Shown: positions 6,189 through 15,100 of the stretch, in pieces
How the letters are laid out: each line of letters begins with the position of its first letter
Numbering within the stretch: position 1 is the stretch's first letter
Origin: Pseudoselenomonas ruminantium
GTDB taxonomy: Bacteria; Bacillota; Negativicutes; Selenomonadales; Selenomonadaceae
Assembly: GCA_902785885.1 (NCBI GenBank)
Contig: CADAAS010000001.1
Coordinates: 1-37,388 of the forward strand
Length of the DNA stretch: 37,388 nt
Direction of reading: 5' to 3'
Translations under genes and position numbers: made by a program
Notes under the pieces: model-generated
Databases searched by the model: none
The model's input: the letters and a program-made list of their open reading frames with translations, nothing else
What the model was told of the DNA's origin: nothing

Positions 6189-9100
6189 GTGTCCGATGTG
6201 GGGAGCTTTTATGCTTCGACCAGGGAAGTGGTGGTTACGGATGCCGTAAATGCGGCCACAGCTGGCAATATGGGAGCTTTAATTACTGCAGGCAATTCCA
6301 CTAGCGGTGCAGCGATGGATATTGTCAATATGGGCAAGATTTCAGCGGATAAGGTCGTACTGGAAGGGGAAAATATCCGCTTATTGAATTCTGCCGATAT
6401 TACGGCCCCCAATGGCGTTACGGTGCGTGCTGATGAAGGTTATATTCATGTAGGCAGTGCAAATGGCACCGGTGGAGCAGGATATGTTTCGGAAAATTTG
6501 ACTGCCAGCGGAGCAGTTGTACCTGTTGAGCAGTTTACCTTGGTGGATTCGACCAATTGGAATACTACGCTGGGTACAGGTGCGGCGGTCAGTGGCAACT
6601 ATATGTTGTCTGAAGATATTGATGCCAGTGCCATTAGTGGGTTTAAGAATGTAGCTTCTTTTACGGGAAAGATTGATGGTAATTTTTATGCAGTAAAAAA
6701 TATTACCAATGGTACCTCAGGTTTATTTACATCTACCAATAATGCAACTATTGTCAATATGGGGGTGAAAGATTCTACATTTTCAGCTTCAGGGGGAGAT
6801 ACGGGAGCGTTTATTCAAACAGCTGTTGATACTACGCTTATAAATGTATATAATGATAACTCCAATATAACTGATGCTAGTGATTATTCAGCTGGCCTGG
6901 TAGGTTTTGCAAACGGGATTACGATTAAATCTTCATATAGTACAGGAAATGTAAGTTACGGTAATAGTGCTGCTGGTGTAGGTATAGTTGGTTATTTAAA
7001 TGGTGGAACAAACAACGAAGTAACAGATAGTTATAGTACAGGAAGTACTTTTAATGGACTTATTTCAGGTGGAAGTAACGCTGCTAGTATAACCTTTGAC
7101 CGTACTTTTTCAAAAGGAACTGCATTTAGTGATAATTATAAAAAAGCTACTGTAAAAAATTCTGTTGTTATAGGAAATGGTCAATATCGTGTTGCGGGGA
7201 ATACTGGCATTGAAGGAGACAAGACAGGGACTATAGATCTTACTAAATTAACGGGAATAACGAATTTAGTAGCAAATAATGGGACTACATCGGATTCACA
7301 ATTATGGAGCACAGTAAAGGATATTACGAATACTGGTGGTTTGCAGCACAGCGGCACCAAACTCGTCCGTCCCACCTGGCGCATTTACGAGGGGCAGTCT
7401 GCGCCCATTTTAACCGCATTTACGCAGGGCATCAAAACGACCAGCTACAATTATGAATACTTTGATTCCAACAATGCGATTGATACCGCTGCCGCAAAAT
7501 ACAACAATGGTGCCAACAACGGGCAGGATATGACGCCCTATACCTATGGCACGACATTGGATGGCCTGGTCTACAATGGCGATACGTTAAAAATCGTGGA
7601 CAGCAGTGGCAATGCGGCCACTTCGAATGCGACGACCAAGGTCATAAATGATGCCGGCACGGTATTCAAAAAGGCGGCCAATAGCACATCGACAGTTGAT
7701 GCCAGCCATGTATTTTACAATGATGCTGGTCAGCATGATGCTACTTATACGCCTCCGACAGGTACGCAAACCACAGGCACGCAAAATAAGCTGGCGTTTA
7801 TTTGGTCTGACCAAAAAGGCTATGATTTGGTGGGCAACAATATCTCCATTGCACCTCGTCAGGTGACGCTGACCAATAATCTAAGCGGTCAGACCATTGT
7901 TAAGGAATACGATGGTTCCTATGATGCAGCCAAATATGTACCCAACCTGTTTAATGGTTCCAGCACCACATCTTCAGGTGTTTTGCCTGTTGATAGCGGC
8001 TCAATCAAGGTAGGTTTTGACCCCAATTCCAATCCTACAGCTACTTTTGTGAATCGTGGCGGCACGACACCAGATGCCAATGTTGGTGCGGACAAGCAGG
8101 TATTGATTAACGGCAAGCTTTTGCTTACCGATGGCAGTGGTAATGCCTATACGGGCCATAATTATGTCATCGTAAATAGCAGTGGTAATCCAGCCTCCAG
8201 CGTGTCGCTGAACACGACTGTGCCTGCCGCGATTTACCAGCGTCAGCTGAAGGTATCGTTTAACGGCACGGGCATAACGAAAACTTATGACAAGGATGAA
8301 TTTGTCAAGGACAGCAATGGCAATCTGCGCTCGTTTAGCCAGAGCGATTTCACGCTGGATACGACGAATGTGGTTTCGGGCGATAGTGTGTCTTTGGTTG
8401 TAGCGGCGAACAACAGCCCTAAATATGTTGATAAAACCACGGGGCAAGTGCAGGTAAATGTTGGTACCCATGATGTTGAGGTGGGCGGCGTTACCCTTAC
8501 CGGTGGTACGGAGTCCAAGAACTATACGCTGGTAGATGCCAGCGGGACGCCGGTGTATAGCGAGCTGGGCATTGTTACCGGCGTTAACCAGCAGGGGAAT
8601 CCCATTGGCACGGGTACTGGCGGGGGAACATTCTATACCACGGGCGATATTACCCTGCGCTCTTTGGGGGATACCGGCTACAAGTGGTTTAAGACTACGA
8701 CCAGTGGTACGCCGAATTATTTGACGGCCACCAAAGAGTATGATGGAAAGTCTGACTATGCCGATCCAGGGACATTCTATGTCAGCAATGCCGGTTCATC
8801 TTCATCATCGGCTACTACCGGCATGGTGGCAGGGGATAATCTGGATTTTCAGGTGACTGCGGCAGAGTTTACGAATGACAGCACCAACGTGAATTCCACG
8901 GCGGTTCGTGATGCCAATACGACCACCACCCCGCAGGGCGTGCGCTATACCGTTACGGTCAGTGGCTCTGCCGCCGGCAACTATACGTTTGATTCCGCGG
9001 CGGCTATTGCTGCCGGTACGGCTACAGCACTAAGCAATGGCGGTACGGCCAAGGTTATGGGCGAGGGCAATATTACGCCCCGTACAATCCATGTGACTAC

Positions 9101-12100
9101 GCCGCAGGGGAAAGTCGCAGATAAAACGTATGATGGGGATGCTTTAGTCAAGGATGCCAATGGCAATACCACCTTTGACCTGACTTCCGGATATTTGACT
9201 TATGCGAATACGAACACCTATCAGCAGCTGGTCAGCGGTGATGGCTCCAAAATTGATATCACGGGTCTTTATCAGGCTGGCAACGGCTATGCGGATAAAG
9301 ATGTAAATTATGATGCGACGAATGCCGCCAATCCGGTTTTGCAGAAGGATATTGTTTATACGGCCAAAATCATGCAAAACGGCGTGGTTAGCCCGAACTA
9401 TGTCTTTAACATATCCGGCAGCAATCAGGCAACGTTCAACGGCAAAGGTACGATCAATCCTGTGCAGTTAGGCGCAATTACCTTTAATAGTGTATCGAAA
9501 ACCTATGATGGCAGTGCCGCTGTCACCAATACCAAGAATACAACTGCACCGCAGTATACCGATGACCAAATCAAAATCAATACGCCTACTGGCATAATTT
9601 CCGGGGAAACAATCAGCGATGTTTTCCATGTGGACAGCAATGGTAATCTGGATAGCACAGGGGCTGCCTTGCTGGCTAACGGCAGTTTTACGGCCAACTA
9701 TGGTGATTTGGGGTCCAATGGTTTTACGCTGAATGCCAACGTGAAACGTGACCCGCAAAACCTCAGCAATATTTTGGCCAGGGATGTGGAATATGTCGGC
9801 ATTAGCAATTTGATGAAGAATCATAACTATGTTCTTCCTTCAGCTACAGCTGCTAGTGACAAGGTCTATGGTTCCGGTACGATTAATCCTTTCCTGGTTA
9901 CGGATAAAAGCTGGATTAAGCTTGATAGGAACAGCACGCCCATTACCAAAACTTATGATGGCAATGATTCGATTGCCAATCCGATGAACTATCTGAACAC
10001 CACCGGCAACAACAAGGCCAATGCTACGGTTACGACTCCCGCAGGCAAAGTTTTGCCTGGCTTGGCTTCTACGGTTGCTGGAGCGAAATATTCCGACAAA
10101 CACAGCAATAACAATGCTGTACAGAATGTTATTTATACCGTTGATTTTGTAGAATCGGGGAATTACGGCATTGACAGCAGTTTGAAAAACGCCCAAGGTC
10201 AGGTGGAATTAACGTTGGTGGGCGATGGCGTAATCACCCAGAAGCATATTATTGCCACCACGCCGAAAGACCCGAACGTGACCAAGACCTATGATGCTAC
10301 GGATACCATCAGCAAGACCGGCAATGCCTTGGTGGATATCAGCAGCGGCATTTTGTCCGTTGACCAGTCAAGGGTAACGAATGGCACTACAGCGAAGTAT
10401 GTGGCAAATGCCAGTGGGGCGGCGGCTGATGCCAGCACCACTAGCGGCGATAAGACTGTGGAATATACCTTGGCATTACTAGGTGATACCTATCAGGATT
10501 ATCTGCTTGATGATGGCAATGGCAATACGACGATTACCGGTGCGGGCACAATCAACAAACGCAACCTGGTCATATCGGGCAACACCAATCATCATAAGGC
10601 GTATGATGGTACGGCCAAGGTTACGGATATGCCCACCAGCCTGTCCGGCTTTACGTTTGGTGATGCACAGGATACGACGGTTTTGAACCGGGACAACTTT
10701 GATATCACGAAGGTCAGCGGGCTCTATGGTTCGGGGACTACGGATGCATCCTTTGGCACGCAAACCAATGTAGGCAGCTGGGATGTGCAGTATAGCGGCT
10801 TTTTCACGGCTTTGGGCTCAAAAGCGAAAAACTATACCATCAACGGCACAAGCTACAGCAGCACTGGCAGTACGGGAACGGCGTATGGCCACGGAAAAAT
10901 CGATCCGGCAACGTTTGTTGGTCAGTTTATCTTTAAGTTGAATGGTGGTATTACACAAACCTATAGCGGTTCCGCTGATGTCGGACAGTTTGAGTCCAAT
11001 ACGACTAGTACGGCAAAGGATAATTTCCGACGTCAATGGGTCGATTTAACGAACAGTGGCGTAGATATTGATAACGATGGTGTGATTGATATTACGTTGG
11101 GCAATGGTGCTTATACCTATACGATAAATTCGGCAACGTATACCACGGGAGCTGATGCAGGCATCAATAAGCCGGTAAAGTACACCATTACGCTTAATCC
11201 TGCCAGCTTGTCGAATTATACCGGTGCACCTAGTTCGGTAGTCCTCAATGATACCATCACAAATGGCGAAATCAAAGCGCGTGAAGTTTTTGTCGATTTG
11301 ACTACGCTGGCAAAAAATGGTCTGACCAAGAACTATGATGCTACAGGAGCGATCTACAATAACGACAACAAGGCCTATTCCACGGATTCTGCTGTGGGTA
11401 CGGTTCTTGCCGGCAGCAGCATTGTGACGTTTGACCCCGTGGATACGGTGAACCATACAGGTCTGGTCAAAGGCACAAATGCCAGCACGGGTGCGTACAC
11501 GAATTTTGATGCTGGCGGCAGCAAGGTGATAAATTATACGGCAGATATCAGTGGTGACAGTGTTTCCAATTATATTTTCAAGGATAAAAATGGCAATGTC
11601 CTGACAAATGGACAGGGGGCAGCGCTGACGACCAATAATAATACCATCAATGCGTTTGGCGTGGTGTTGACGCCAAACGCCGTAAATAAGACCTATGATG
11701 GTACTATGGCGGTTACCCAGTCGATGGCGCAGGGCGCACTGCAGCTGGGCATTGCAGCTGGCGGCCAGACGGTAGCTTTGCAGAATATCAATGGCAATAC
11801 AGGCGTATACGATAATCCCAACGTGAATCCGGATACTAATGGCAACCCGGGGATTCACAAGGTGACGTATTCAGGTCTGAGCTTAGGGGATAGCAACTAC
11901 AAGCTGGTAAATGCTTCCGGGCAGGAACTGAATCTGGATAGCAGCAACCTGTATACCATAGATGGCACAGGCACGATTGATCCGGCAAACTATAGCGGGC
12001 AGTTTGTGTTCAAACTGAAAAACGGTATTAATCAAATTTATAGTGGCTCTGCGGATGTAGGACAGTTGGAAAACAACACCACAGCTGCGGACAAAGACAC

Positions 12101-15100
12101 CGAACGTAGAAAGTGGGTGGATTTAACTAAGAGTGGTGCTGACCTTAATAGTGATGGTGTTGTAGATATTGCCCTGAACAATGGTGACTATACCATTACA
12201 CAGGCTGTATTTACGGCAGGGCCGGATGCAGGGAAAAATAAACAGGTAGATTACACGATAACGTTGAATCCTGTGGCGTTGAGCAACTATAAAAACATTC
12301 CTGCATCGGTTGTCCTGAATGCCAGTATCACGGATGGTGAGATTAAGGCACGTGAAGTTTTTGTCGATTTGACTACGCTGGCGAAAAATGGTCTGGCCAA
12401 GAATTATGATGCTACGGGGGCAATCTACAATAACGATAACAAGGCCTATTCCACCGATACGGCAACAGGTAACGTTCTGACGGGAAACAGCATTATAGCA
12501 TTTGACACTGTAAATACGACGAATCATACGGGCTTGGTGAAAGGCACGAATGCCAGCACGGGCGCGTATACGAATTTTGATGCAGGGTCAAATAAGTCCA
12601 TAGAATACACGGTAAATATCAGCGGGGATAAGCTCAGTAACTACATTTTCAAAGATGCCAATGGCAATGTGCTTTATGACTACTATAATGCCAACGGCCC
12701 GCAGCAGATGACGCCGCTTGTCACCAACAACAATACCATCAATGCTTTTGGTGTGGTCGTGACGGCTGACCAGATTGCCAAGCCCTATGATGCTACGGAT
12801 TATGTGGCTCCGGCAACAGCGCAAAATGCCTTGCATTTAGGCAGCGCGGTTGGCAATGATGTGGTATCCTTGCAAAATCCAGCAGGCATTAATGCCCACT
12901 ATGTCGGCGTTAATGTGGATGACAATGGGGATGGCACGCCGGATGTCCATGCCGTGAATTACACCGGCCTGGACTTGGGCGTAACCGGCTCTGCGCTGAC
13001 CAATTACCAGTTGGTAGACAGCAATGGAAACGCCCTGGGCACGGATACGAACGGCCTGCATAAATTTGCTGGGACAGGCATCATCAATCCCTACAAACTG
13101 ACTGCCGGGGATGTTACCATTAACATTGGTGACGCAAGCAAGACCTATGATGCGACCAAGGATGTACTGAAGAATGGCAGCGTTACCGACCTTGCCAACA
13201 ACTACATCACGGATCACTATGTGACCATCCCCAATACGGCGGGCGGAACGCAGGAAAATCTTGTTTTTACCAGTTATAGCGCCGAATACAATGAAGCCAA
13301 TGCTACTGCCAATCCGGTTAAGCCCGGCAATCGCGTGGACTATCGTCTGGGGCTTGGCAATTCAAACTACGATTTTTCTGGCTTGCAGGCAGCCGGCCTG
13401 GTCAATAACAACAATGAGTGGATAGCGTCTACCGGCGGCAACATTGATAAGGCTGTGGTAAAGGCCAGCCTGGCCAATAATCCGCTGGACAGCACCATTG
13501 TGAAAACCTATGATGGCAAGAACAATGTCATTCAAGACGTTACGGGCAAGGTGTCTGTAGCCGGCCTGCTTACGGCCAAGGATGGCACGGTTCTCAACGT
13601 GAATGCCATCAATGCCCAATACAAGGATAAAAATGTGGCCAGGGATGCAAATGGCAATGTGGTGGACAAGGATGTTTACTATCATGTGGAACTGTCGGGA
13701 GCGGCCAAGGATAATTACACGATTGTGGGAGCAACCGGTGCTAACTATGCCAGCCTGACGGACAACACGGGTACCCTTGCCGGCACGGGCAGGATTACGC
13801 CCAAGGAATTGACGATAGACTTTAAGCCGGCTGAACGTGGTTATAACGGCAAGGCCAATGTAAATGCTGCGGATATTCAGGTGGAAAAATTCAACGGCCT
13901 GCAGGGAAATGACAGCATTGCGCTGGACAGCACCGCAATTGGCAAGATTACAGGTACTTATGGCACAGGTGACAGTACCGCTGATTTTAAGGCCGATGGC
14001 AATGTAAAGCGCAATGGCGATGCCGTAGGCTATAAGTCGGTGAAGTATGAACATGTGGCAGATGCCTTTGCAGATTATCTTGCACGCAACCTGAATACCG
14101 ATGCAGCCAACTATACGGTGGCAAAGGATACGTTCTACAAGGAGAGTGACAACAAAGGCAAAATCAATCCCGTAGTCCTTTCGGATATCAAGGCAAAATG
14201 GCAGGGCGTGGACAAGGTATATGATGCCACGGCAAATGTGCTGAATCCCGAAAATACCATGAAACTGGTCACGAAGGACACGGCATTGACCGGCAAGGAA
14301 ATCGAATTAACCTACACCGGTGCGGCAAGTGGCGTCTATGTGGACAGCAATGGCGCAGCCCAAAAAGATGTGGGAAACCATGCCCTGAAGTATAGCGTTA
14401 CCGAAGTGAAAAAGAATCTGGGGAACTATCAGCTGGCAGATTCTGTAGCAAGCAGTGCCGAGCGTGATTGGCTCAGCACCACGGCTGCGGACAATGTTGA
14501 CGGACAAGCGGTTACGGGCGAAATAACCCCGTTGACGCTTAATGTCATCGCGCAGGATGGCTTCCATAAGATTTATGATGGAACCGAAGAGATTGCAGGC
14601 AGCGAGGCCCAGGCGAAAATCGGCTTTGGCGCAGCGCAGGCTGCTGTGGTGCAGCGGGATATCGCTGCCGGCGAAATCAGCTATGACGTGGATGCGCATT
14701 ATGTGGGCAGCGATGCCAATGTTGCCCCCGGCGTTATCCGCAACCAGAAGGATATTGCTTATAGCCTGACACTGAAAGGGAATACCAAGGGCAACTATGT
14801 CCTGCAAGGAGCGGTGAATGATATTTTTGAAGGTACCGCTAAGCTTGGGGACATTGAGCAGCGCAAGGTTTATGTGGATGCGCTGAATGTTACAGGGCTC
14901 GACAAGGCTTACGATACCACGAAGGACCTGCCGGCCGATTATTCCAGCAATGGACGGTTTGCCCTTAGGGCCGCGGATGATGCCACGGGCGTAATCCAGA
15001 ATGATGATGTCCAGTTGGATTTTGCTGCAATTAAGGGAGCATACCTGAACGGCCACGTTCAGCGTGATGCAGATGGCAAGCTTGTTCCGCAGGGAATTGC

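Noticed and set aside
6189-6191. GTG as the true start of an 11-kb gene
   Set aside because: No ribosome site or signal peptide; the frame and TPS-domain motifs continue upstream to the 17-bp duplication.
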